The translations under genes and the position numbers were made by a program. A DNA stretch of 12,204 nucleotides from Methanosarcinales archaeon. Its GTDB lineage: Archaea; Halobacteriota; Syntropharchaeia; Alkanophagales; Methanospirareceae. The notes below the pieces were generated by a model. That model worked only from the letters and a program-made list of their open reading frames with translations. It did no database searches and was not told the origin of the DNA. Below are positions 7,422-12,204 of the stretch, piece by piece (positions within the stretch are counted from its first letter, which is position 1; each line of letters opens with the position of its first letter). The stretch is from positions 1 to 12,204 of the forward strand of contig WJOV01000142.1 of the NCBI GenBank assembly GCA_009618475.1, given 5' to 3'.

Positions 7422-9473
7422 ATGAGAGGTGGAGCGGAGAAAGAAGCAGTAAAGCAATATATAGCGGATTTGAGGAAAAAGATACACTATCACAATTACA
7501 GATATTACGTATTGAATGAGCCGGAGATTTCAGATGCGGAATATGACGGGTTATTTAAGGAGTTAGAGGAACTCGAGAGAAGATATCCGGAACTAGTGAC
7601 GCGGGATTCACCAACGCAAAGGGTGGGAGCGAAGCCGCTGGAGGAATTCGGCACCTACGAGCACCGCATACCCCTGCTAAGTTTGAACAGCGTTTCTGAC
7701 GAGCGCGAGGTAAGGGATTTCGATGAGCGAGTAAGAAGGTTTATTGGAGGAATAGAGGAAGAGATAGAATACGTGGTGGAGCCGAAGATAGACGGGCTGG
7801 CTATGGAACTCGTGTATGAGAACGGGGTTCTGTCAGTAGGAAGCACGAGAGGAGATGGAAAAACCGGGGAGGAGATAACACAGAATCTGAGGACGATAAA
7901 AACAATACCACTGCGTATTTTTTCTGATGTTGATGCTGGTGCTGGTGCACCTTTGCCCTTGCTGGAAGTAAGAGGGGAAGTGTTCATACCGGTGAGTAAG
8001 TTCAAAGAGTTGAATGCAGAGTTAGGTGCGAAGGGGGAGAAGATGTTTGCGAACCCGAGGAATGCGGCTGCGGGTTCTGTAAGGCAGTTAGACCCGCGGG
8101 TTACCGCTTCTCGACCTCTTGATTTCTTTGCGTATGGCGTTGGTAGAGCAGAGGGAAAGGGGTTTTCAACGCAGTGGGAAGCACTGGATTATCTGCGCAG
8201 GATAGGGTTTAAGGTGAGTCCTTTGATAAGGCGGTTTGGGAATATAAAGGACGTAATTGGATACCATGAGGAAGTGAAGAAGAAACGCGATGAGCTGGAT
8301 TACGAGATTGATGGAATAGTGGTGAAGGTGAACAGCATAGAGCAGCAGGACAGGTTGGGAGCGATTTCGAGAAGCCCGAGGTGGGCAATTGCATACAAGT
8401 TTCCAGCGCGCGAAGCGTTTACGAGCGTGAAGAATATAGTGGTGCAGGTAGGGCGGACAGGGGCATTAACGCCTGTTGCGGTATTGGAGCCCGTGCAGAT
8501 AGGCGGAGTGACCGTAAGCAGGGCGACGTTGCACAACGAAGATGAGTTGAGGAAGAAGGACGTCCGGATTGGCGATACCGTGGTGGTGGAAAGGGCAGGG
8601 GACGTTATACCTGAGGTGGTGAGCGTGATAAAATCGAAGAGGACGGGAGCGGAGAAGGAATTCCGGATGCCTGATAGATGTCCCGTCTGCGGTGCAGAAG
8701 TGCTGAAAGAGGGACCGATTGTGAGGTGTATTGGAGTTTCCTGCATTGCACAGTTAAAGGGGCGGATAAAACATTTCGCTTCGCTTCGCGCAATGAACGT
8801 AGAAGGGCTGGGTGAAAAGGTAGTAGAACAGTTGGTGGATAGAAAAATGGTTTCAGACGCTGCGGATTTGTTTTTCTTAACGAAAAGAGAGCTTTTGAAG
8901 CTGGAACGGATGGGCGGCAAATCGGCACAGAACATATTAAATTCACTCGAAAAGAGCAGACATACTACTTTCTCTCGTTTAATTCATGCCCTGGGGATAA
9001 GACACGTGGGTGAGCATACTGCATCTTTACTTGCGGATAATTTCAGGGACGTGGAGGCGTTGCGGAATGCGAGTTATGAAGATTTGGTGAGCATACCGGA
9101 GATAGGACCGGAAGTAGCGAAAAGCATTCTTTTGTTCTTCGAGCAGGGAAGCACGAAGGAATTGTTGGAGAAGCTGGAAAGAGCGGAGGTGTGGTATGAG
9201 AGGAAGGAAGCAGGGTTAGTAGAAGAAGAGAAAGAGAAGAAGGTTCTGGAAGGGAAGACGTTCGTTTTTACCGGGCAGATTTCTATTCCGAGAGAGGAGG
9301 CGAAGAGCATGGTAGAGCGGTTAGGAGGGAAAGTGGCATCGAGCGTGTCGGAGAAGACGGATTACGTGGTGGCGGGAGAAGAAGCGGGGTCAAAGTTAGA
9401 GAAGGCGGATAAGCTTGGTGTGAAAATAATAGATGAGGGGGAGTTCCGGGAGATGGTTACCCTTCCATCATAG
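7422..9473 (+). CDS. ligA: NAD+-dependent DNA ligase LigA
   Basis: LigA seals nicks in DNA using NAD+ as adenylate donor, in replication and repair. The 683-residue protein has the full bacterial-type architecture. Domain Ia (1-60) carries HYHNYRYYVLNEPEISDAEYD. The adenylation domain has the nucleophile K122 in VEPKIDGLAMEL, TRGDGKTGEEITQNLRTI and FANPRNAAAGSVRQLD. The OB domain has PVAVLEPVQIGGVTVSRATLH. A four-Cys zinc finger uses C420, C423, C436 and C441. Helix-hairpin-helix repeats (about 445-585) and a C-terminal BRCT domain (about 609-680) complete it. I chose the ATG at 7422 because the 35 upstream codons are hydrophobic, AT-rich read-through of the intergenic region. A DAGAGAPLP stretch coded by near-repeats (about 7927-7960) is a small local insertion. 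Most archaea lack LigA, so ancestral transfer from bacteria is likely. Codon use looks like that of the neighbours, which suggests it is long resident. Confidence 0.97.
   Translation: MRGGAEKEAVKQYIADLRKKIHYHNYRYYVLNEPEISDAEYDGLFKELEELERRYPELVTRDSPTQRVGAKPLEEFGTYEHRIPLLSLNSVSDEREVRDFDERVRRFIGGIEEEIEYVVEPKIDGLAMELVYENGVLSVGSTRGDGKTGEEITQNLRTIKTIPLRIFSDVDAGAGAPLPLLEVRGEVFIPVSKFKELNAELGAKGEKMFANPRNAAAGSVRQLDPRVTASRPLDFFAYGVGRAEGKGFSTQWEALDYLRRIGFKVSPLIRRFGNIKDVIGYHEEVKKKRDELDYEIDGIVVKVNSIEQQDRLGAISRSPRWAIAYKFPAREAFTSVKNIVVQVGRTGALTPVAVLEPVQIGGVTVSRATLHNEDELRKKDVRIGDTVVVERAGDVIPEVVSVIKSKRTGAEKEFRMPDRCPVCGAEVLKEGPIVRCIGVSCIAQLKGRIKHFASLRAMNVEGLGEKVVEQLVDRKMVSDAADLFFLTKRELLKLERMGGKSAQNILNSLEKSRHTTFSRLIHALGIRHVGEHTASLLADNFRDVEALRNASYEDLVSIPEIGPEVAKSILLFFEQGSTKELLEKLERAEVWYERKEAGLVEEEKEKKVLEGKTFVFTGQISIPREEAKSMVERLGGKVASSVSEKTDYVVAGEEAGSKLEKADKLGVKIIDEGEFREMVTLPS
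8782..9417 (+). repeat. Source region of the direct ligA duplication
   Basis: This part of intact ligA (end of the zinc finger through most of BRCT) is repeated, with two internal losses, at 10308-10554 in direct orientation about 1.1-1.5 kb downstream. The longest well-matched blocks are about 107 and 117 bases at roughly 95% identity. Between the copies lie the toxin-antitoxin-like pair and the polymerase X remnant, so recombination between the repeats could delete or duplicate that interval. Confidence 0.85.
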
Positions 9474-9495
9474 CTTTTTGGTAAAGCTCTTTTAA
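9472..9495 (+). terminator. Small hairpin plus T-run after ligA
   Basis: Overlapping the ligA stop is a perfect 6-base inverted repeat, AGCTTT (9472-9477) and AAAGCT (9483-9488), with a 5-base loop, followed by CTTTTAAG. It lies between ligA and the toxin-like gene and could end ligA transcription or separate the two units. The stem is short and AU-rich, so it may be chance. Confidence 0.25.
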
Positions 9496-9504
9496 GTAAC
9501 GCCT

Positions 9505-9747
9505 ATGAAACTTAAAGTTAACTGGTCGGAGAAAAGACAAAGGCACATTCTCGATAGAATGCTTTTGAGAGGCATATCGAGGAGAGAGTTCTACGATGCT
9601 TTGATTAAAGGCAAGAAGAGAGAGCAGAAGAAAGGCATCTATGAATCCGTGTATCGATACTACAGCATTGTTTATGAGGAGCAATTTTTACGTGATAAAG
9701 ATATTAAAAAGATTGATTCTATAACTGTTAAGTTAATAAGTAAATGA
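9505..9747 (+). CDS. DUF4258-like small protein, probable toxin of a type II module
   Basis: The 80-residue basic protein starts MKLKVNWSEKRQRHILDRML and has the pattern of DUF4258-type proteins: a His/Arg N-terminal helix, then RGISRREFYDALIKGKKR, then a Tyr-rich central strand (YESVYRYYSIVYEE) and a final Ile/Val strand (IDSITVKLI). Such proteins are often coded directly before a YgiT-type zinc-finger antitoxin, and that is what follows here with an ATGA overlap (9744-9747), so the pair is translationally coupled. The toxic activity is inference from family and context, since no catalytic residues can be named. It starts 31 bases after ligA with no clear Shine-Dalgarno. The DNA is more AT-rich than ligA, as expected for a mobile accessory module. 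Confidence 0.6.
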   Translation: MKLKVNWSEKRQRHILDRMLLRGISRREFYDALIKGKKREQKKGIYESVYRYYSIVYEEQFLRDKDIKKIDSITVKLISK

Positions 9748-10091
9748 AAGAGAAAGTTTTACCTTACAATTGTAGATGCGGAGGCAAACTGGTGGAGGCG
9801 ATGATAAATGTGGAGCATTTAGGCATAGACTTTGGATTGAGAAAAGGCACTGTTTGCACCTCTTGTGGCGATGAATACATATCCGATGAAGTCTGGGAAG
9901 AGATAGAGAAGAAGGCAAAAGAACTTGGATTATTTGGTCTGGAAAGAAAAGTCAAAATTCGCAAATCTGGTAATTCATTGGTAATTACGCTTCCGCCGGA
10001 TATTGCCGAATTTTTGGGTGTTAAACCACAAACCCTGGTGAGTTTATTACCTTTAGACAAGGGTAAATTGGAGATCCAGGTATCAGAATAG
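9744..10091 (+). CDS. Zinc-finger (YgiT-type) plus AbrB/SpoVT-domain protein, probable antitoxin
   Basis: The 115-residue protein combines two DNA/partner-binding modules. The N-terminal zinc finger (residues 10-41) has C10-R-C12-G-G and C38-T-S-C41-G-D-E-Y, with the YgiT-type order 'CGG...V C..CGE'. The first knuckle is CxC rather than CxxC. A linker helix (46-66) follows, then a swapped-hairpin AbrB/MazE-type domain (about 70-115): KVKIRKSGNSLVITLPPDIA and EFLGVKPQTLV. Antitoxins with this kind of DNA-binding domain usually repress their own operon and neutralise the partner toxin. The start overlaps the preceding gene by 4 bases. The stop TAG at 10089-10091 is followed directly, in the same frame, by the polymerase X remnant. 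Confidence 0.7.
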   Translation: MKEKVLPYNCRCGGKLVEAMINVEHLGIDFGLRKGTVCTSCGDEYISDEVWEEIEKKAKELGLFGLERKVKIRKSGNSLVITLPPDIAEFLGVKPQTLVSLLPLDKGKLEIQVSE

Positions 10092-10322
10092 GCGAAAAGA
10101 AAAAAGGAAAAACTTTTTCTTTTTGACGAGATTGCAGACATTTTGGAAGTGAAAGGAGAGAATCAGTTCAGGATAAGAGCGTATAGAAGAGCCGCCCGGA
10201 CAATAGAAACGCTTACGCAGGACTTAAAGGTGATAGCAGAGCGAGGTGGCGTGAAAGAACTAAAGAAAATACCAAGGGTGGGAGAAGGGATAGCGAAGAA
10301 GATATTTCGCTTCGTGCAATGA
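10092..10322 (+). pseudogene. polX: Remnant of family X DNA polymerase (PolX), N-terminal domain only
   Basis: Reading in frame from 10092 gives 76 codons up to a TGA at 10320-10322. The translation contains FDEIADILEVKGENQFRIRA and YRRAARTIETLTQDL, the opening helices of bacterial/archaeal PolX (8-kDa domain), then LKKIPRVGEGIAKKI, its first helix-hairpin-helix. No ATG starts this frame: it continues directly from the antitoxin stop codon through a Lys-rich stretch. The polymerase palm and the PHP phosphoesterase domain are absent. After the HhH the sequence switches to ligA-derived DNA (from about 10304-10308), which supplies the last residues (FRFVQ) and the stop. It is a truncated gene with neither a proper start nor a catalytic domain. 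An internal GTG start is conceivable but unsupported. Confidence 0.75.
10113..10125 (+). terminator. T-rich run after the antitoxin gene
   Basis: CTTTTTCTTTTTG lies about 20 bases downstream of the antitoxin stop. Two T5 runs on the coding strand are the usual form of an archaeal intrinsic terminator, so this could end the toxin-antitoxin message. It is also part of the old polymerase X reading frame (LFLF), so the T-run may be incidental. Confidence 0.3.
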
Positions 10323-10554
10323 ACATAGAATTTGATAAGCATACCGGAGATAGGACCGGAGGTAGCGAAAAGCATTCTTTTATTCTTCGAGCAGCGAAGC
10401 ACGAAGGAATTGTTGGAGAAGCTGGAAAGAGCGGAGGCGAAGAGCATGGTCGAGCGGTTAGGAGGGAAAGTGGCGTTGAGCATGTCGAAGAAGACGGATT
10501 ACGTGGTGGCGGGAGAAGAAGCGGGGTCTAAGTTAGAGAAGGCGGATAAGCTTG
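10308..10554 (+). pseudogene. Collapsed second copy of the ligA 3' region (HhH-BRCT remnant)
   Basis: Three blocks match ligA in the same order and orientation. 10308-10330 matches 8782-8804 (21/23 identical), 10331-10437 matches 9083-9189 (102/107) and 10438-10554 matches 9301-9417 (111/117), all counted by eye. The ligA stretches 8805-9082 and 9190-9300 are missing. The second loss is exactly 111 bases (37 codons, V590-E626) between two GGAGG copies, and it leaves the frame intact. A TTG-start ORF (10332-10601, 89 codons) runs through it and beyond, reading ISIPEIGPEVAKSI, then VERLGGKVA and KTDYVVAGEEAGSKLEKADK. The deletion removes the linker and the first BRCT strand (KTFVFTG), so a folded BRCT domain is unlikely. 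The match stops at AAGCTTG, where the coiled-coil gene's 3' end begins. Confidence 0.9.
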
Positions 10555-11825
10555 AATTCAACGTCAATCTCTTTACCTGCAATCCCTTCCAGAGCATCTA
10601 ACAAAATCCGCTCTTTCTCTGTGCGTTCCTCTTCCAGCGAAACTATATGCCTTTTTGAACGGTCTATTTCTTCCTGTAATCGAGTGAGTTGCGCCTTGGC
10701 AGAAACAATTAATTGTTCCGTCGCCTTCCTATCTTTGAGTACCGTCAGGTCCGAAAGCTTACCTTTGACCTCTTCAATTCTTGATTGTAACAGCTCACGT
10801 TTTACCTTTATAGAAGATAGTTCGCTATTTAACAGGTGGTCTATCCATGCCAGTGTCCTGTCTCGCTTCCGGTCCTTCAGGATAGCGTGGTCTCCCTCGA
10901 TGATATTCCTTATAGCGAGTAGAAATTCGTTGATATCTTCACCGAGCGCTCGAACTGGAGAAGACAGGACAGAAGAAATCGCTCTTCGCTCTTCAGGAGT
11001 AAACGTATGCCGCCCGGTCTCATCCTGCTTCTTTAATAGGTTGAGTGCTTTGTTAATTGGAGAGAACAAGTTGCTAACGTCCGATTCGAGCGTGTTTAAT
11101 TCCTCTTCTAACGAGGATAATTCAGTTTCGAGCTCTTTGAACCGCACCCATTCCTCCGCTTCTTCGATCATTCCCAATCTTTTCCCCTCTGTTTCGATTT
11201 TCCTTTCGAGTGCAGAACTCCCTTCTTCTTGCTCGCAAACGTTCTCTTTTTCCTTTTCTATCCCTGATTTCAGCTCTTTTATATCCTCTACTATCCCCGG
11301 CACACGTTCTAAATTCATAATCTGGCTTTCTTTTCCCTTCATGGGTGTTATAAGCTGGTTAAGAAGGGTTCTCAATTGATTGAGGTCCGCGACGACTTCC
11401 TTTACCTCCTCTGGAAACAGCGACCGAACATAGTAGATGCTCTTCGATGACTTGCCCGAAGCAAATTCTATGTCGGAATTGGTTATGCCATAAAAAGATA
11501 AAACCGTTTTATAATCGGTTTGGGTCGGAATAGAAATTTTTTCAGTCAGCGAATAGAGATGTTTTACCATTTTATCACGGTTTGACAATCCTATTTTTGC
11601 GATATGCGCTGGCATAGTCTCGTCGGGTTCGGCGTCCTGAAGCTCGGAGATGTTTTGCTTAAGTCTCTCACGTATAGCTCTTATCTCTTCATATAACTGT
11701 TCGGCATTTGTACTCAGACCACGAAATAGCGATTTCGATACCATCTCCAACCACGTATCTATTCCATCGAAGGCGACTGTGGACGGTATTTCCTCCTTGC
11801 CAAGGATTTTATTTAGCCACTTCAT
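10533..11825 (-). CDS. Coiled-coil protein of unknown function, C-terminus probably truncated
   Basis: The 430-residue protein is not recognised as a named family. A short N-terminal region begins MKWLNKILGKEEIPSTVAFD and includes a mixed segment around residues 85-150 (YGITNSDIEFASG, YYVRSLFPEEVKEV). It is followed by long charged helices with heptad-like spacing (about 165-260 and 340-420) and a central helical spacer (PEERRAISSVLSSPVRALGE). There is no Walker A motif, signal peptide or membrane segment, so a structural or scaffold role in the cytoplasm seems likely. The final codons (KLIRLL) are read antisense from the ligA remnant, so the natural C terminus was probably lost at the breakpoint near 10554. 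The start overlaps the Orc1-like stub's end by 17 bases and has no Shine-Dalgarno of its own, suggesting translational coupling. SMC/Rad50-like or flagellar coiled-coil similarity would be non-specific. Confidence 0.7.
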   Translation of the reverse strand: MKWLNKILGKEEIPSTVAFDGIDTWLEMVSKSLFRGLSTNAEQLYEEIRAIRERLKQNISELQDAEPDETMPAHIAKIGLSNRDKMVKHLYSLTEKISIPTQTDYKTVLSFYGITNSDIEFASGKSSKSIYYVRSLFPEEVKEVVADLNQLRTLLNQLITPMKGKESQIMNLERVPGIVEDIKELKSGIEKEKENVCEQEEGSSALERKIETEGKRLGMIEEAEEWVRFKELETELSSLEEELNTLESDVSNLFSPINKALNLLKKQDETGRHTFTPEERRAISSVLSSPVRALGEDINEFLLAIRNIIEGDHAILKDRKRDRTLAWIDHLLNSELSSIKVKRELLQSRIEEVKGKLSDLTVLKDRKATEQLIVSAKAQLTRLQEEIDRSKRHIVSLEEERTEKERILLDALEGIAGKEIDVEFKLIRLL

Positions 11826-11979
11826 TTGACATGTTTAAGTAGATGATAACTCCTCTAAATCCACTTTTTATCTGCTTCACTCGATGTGGCAGATTTTCGG
11901 GGATATAATTGGGGCGGAGCACTTCTTTGTTTTCGAATATCGCACTTTCGGTTGTGAAATCCTGGAACATGTTCTCCAT
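11809..11979 (-). CDS. Orc1/Cdc6 N-terminal-like small ORF (stub)
   Basis: The 56-codon ORF starts MENMFQDFTTESAIFENKEV and continues LRPNYIPENLPHRVKQI. This closely resembles the conserved N terminus of archaeal Orc1/Cdc6 initiators, with the pattern 'F.N.EVLRP.YIPE.LPHR..QI' just before the AAA+ domain. From about residue 38 (KSGFRGVIIYLNMSNEVAK) the resemblance ends: there is no Walker A, no AAA+ and no winged helix. Either an orc1 gene was broken here, with only its front end left, or this is a short domesticated peptide. A consensus Shine-Dalgarno (AGGAGGT) lies 6 bases from the ATG, and the end overlaps the coiled-coil gene's start, so it may still be translated as the lead cistron. I tried the two alternative frames after residue 37 and found no continuation of Orc1. 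Confidence 0.65.
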   Translation of the reverse strand: MENMFQDFTTESAIFENKEVLRPNYIPENLPHRVKQIKSGFRGVIIYLNMSNEVAK

Positions 11980-11985
11980 TTCACT

Positions 11986-11992
11986 ACCTCCT
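11986..11992 (-). promoter_or_regulatory. Consensus Shine-Dalgarno for the Orc1-like stub
   Basis: On the minus strand, GAATATAGGAGGTAGTGAAATG shows AGGAGGT with a 6-base spacer before the ATG at 11979. It is the best ribosome binding site in the window and argues that this start is, or recently was, used. Confidence 0.7.
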
Positions 11993-12060
11993 ATATTCTT
12001 ACCACTTTTCCTTTCTTCTTCATTTTTTGATTTAGTTCTATAAGTACCTGACTTTCAGAC

Positions 12061-12070
12061 TATTTAAATA
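12061..12070 (-). promoter_or_regulatory. Possible TATA-like element upstream of the Orc1-like stub
   Basis: TATTTAAATA lies about 82-91 bases upstream of the stub's ATG, in the gap between the right-edge partial ORF and the stub. A transcript starting about 25 bases downstream would carry a leader of roughly 55-60 bases including the strong Shine-Dalgarno. The palindromic AT-rich sequence could equally be chance in this AT-rich gap. Confidence 0.3.
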
Positions 12071-12077
12071 ACCTCTC

Positions 12078-12203
12078 CTATATTTTAATTTTTGATTGTT
12101 CAAATAACGCCAAATCCATTAAATAGAACATACCAGCCATTACTCCGCGACGTATCTCTTTAAATGTGCTACCACATACCACTTCCACTAATATATCCGT
12201 ATC
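12078..12203 (-). CDS. C-terminal end of an unrecognised protein, cut by the window edge
   Basis: On the minus strand a frame is open from the right edge and ends at TAG (12078-12080), giving 41 residues including DTDILVEVVCGSTFKEIRRG and VMAGMFYLMDLALFEQSKIK. The amphipathic mix and absence of low complexity look like a real protein end, but the piece is too short to assign. The 98-base gap after it, down to the Orc1-like stub, has AT-rich sequence and no other ORF. Confidence 0.35.
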   Translation of the reverse strand, partial: DTDILVEVVCGSTFKEIRRGVMAGMFYLMDLALFEQSKIKI

Positions 12204-12204
12204 A

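Noticed and set aside
10332..10601. An 89-codon ORF with a TTG start that would give an HhH-BRCT mini-protein.
   Set aside because: It is the collapsed ligA copy: it lacks the first BRCT strand and runs out through antisense sequence of the coiled-coil gene. It is treated as a pseudogene.
10552..11379. A 275-codon Ser-rich ORF on the plus strand.
   Set aside because: It is the antisense shadow of the coiled-coil gene: the Ser and Leu come from complementary Glu/Lys codons.
12072..12086. A second ATATAGGAG motif on the minus strand resembling the stub's ribosome binding site.
   Set aside because: No start codon follows within a usable distance, and it lies over the stop of the right-edge ORF.

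Overview
The window is archaeal and most probably euryarchaeal. It carries Rpo7 (RpoE'), Spt4, ribosomal proteins S24e, S27ae and S2, an sn-glycerol-1-phosphate dehydrogenase (first committed step of archaeal membrane lipid synthesis), an archaeal RPA-associated OB-fold protein and a UPF0179 protein. Genes are tightly packed, with Shine-Dalgarno motifs at some starts and TATA-like boxes about 25-30 bases upstream of others. An NAD+-dependent LigA-type DNA ligase stands out, because most archaea use only ATP-dependent ligases. Haloarchaea and some other euryarchaeal lineages have acquired LigA. The mix would fit an uncultivated methanogen-related lineage such as ANME-1/Methanophagales, but that assignment is a guess from gene content.

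Layout. 1-2082 (+): phosphoenolpyruvate synthase, 5' end cut by the window edge. 2110-3445 (+): information-processing cluster rpo7, spt4, rps24e, rps27ae. 3432-7312 (-): rpsB, a MEMO1-family gene, an RPA-associated gene, egsA and UPF0179, read from right to left; the last converges on and overlaps rps27ae by 14 bases. 7422-9473 (+): ligA, divergent from rpsB. 9505-10091 (+): a two-gene toxin-antitoxin-like module (DUF4258-like protein, then a zinc-finger/AbrB protein) with an ATGA overlap. 10092-10554: a scar of broken genes. It holds the N-terminal domain of a family X DNA polymerase without a start codon, joined to a collapsed second copy of the ligA 3' end. 10533-11825 (-): a 430-residue coiled-coil protein whose last codons run antisense into the ligA remnant. 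11809-11979 (-): a 56-residue ORF with a perfect Shine-Dalgarno whose first ~37 residues look like the N terminus of Orc1/Cdc6. 12078-12203 (-): the C-terminal end of an unrecognised protein cut by the window edge.

The left 9.5 kb is ordinary, well-kept housekeeping DNA. The right 2.7 kb is a rearranged accessory segment in which pieces of three replication/repair genes (ligA, polX, orc1/cdc6) lie around a toxin-antitoxin-like pair and a coiled-coil gene. No transposase, integrase, CRISPR array, tRNA or rRNA was seen. The most interesting signals are the ligA duplication scar, whose steps can be read base by base, and the Orc1-like stub coupled to the coiled-coil gene.
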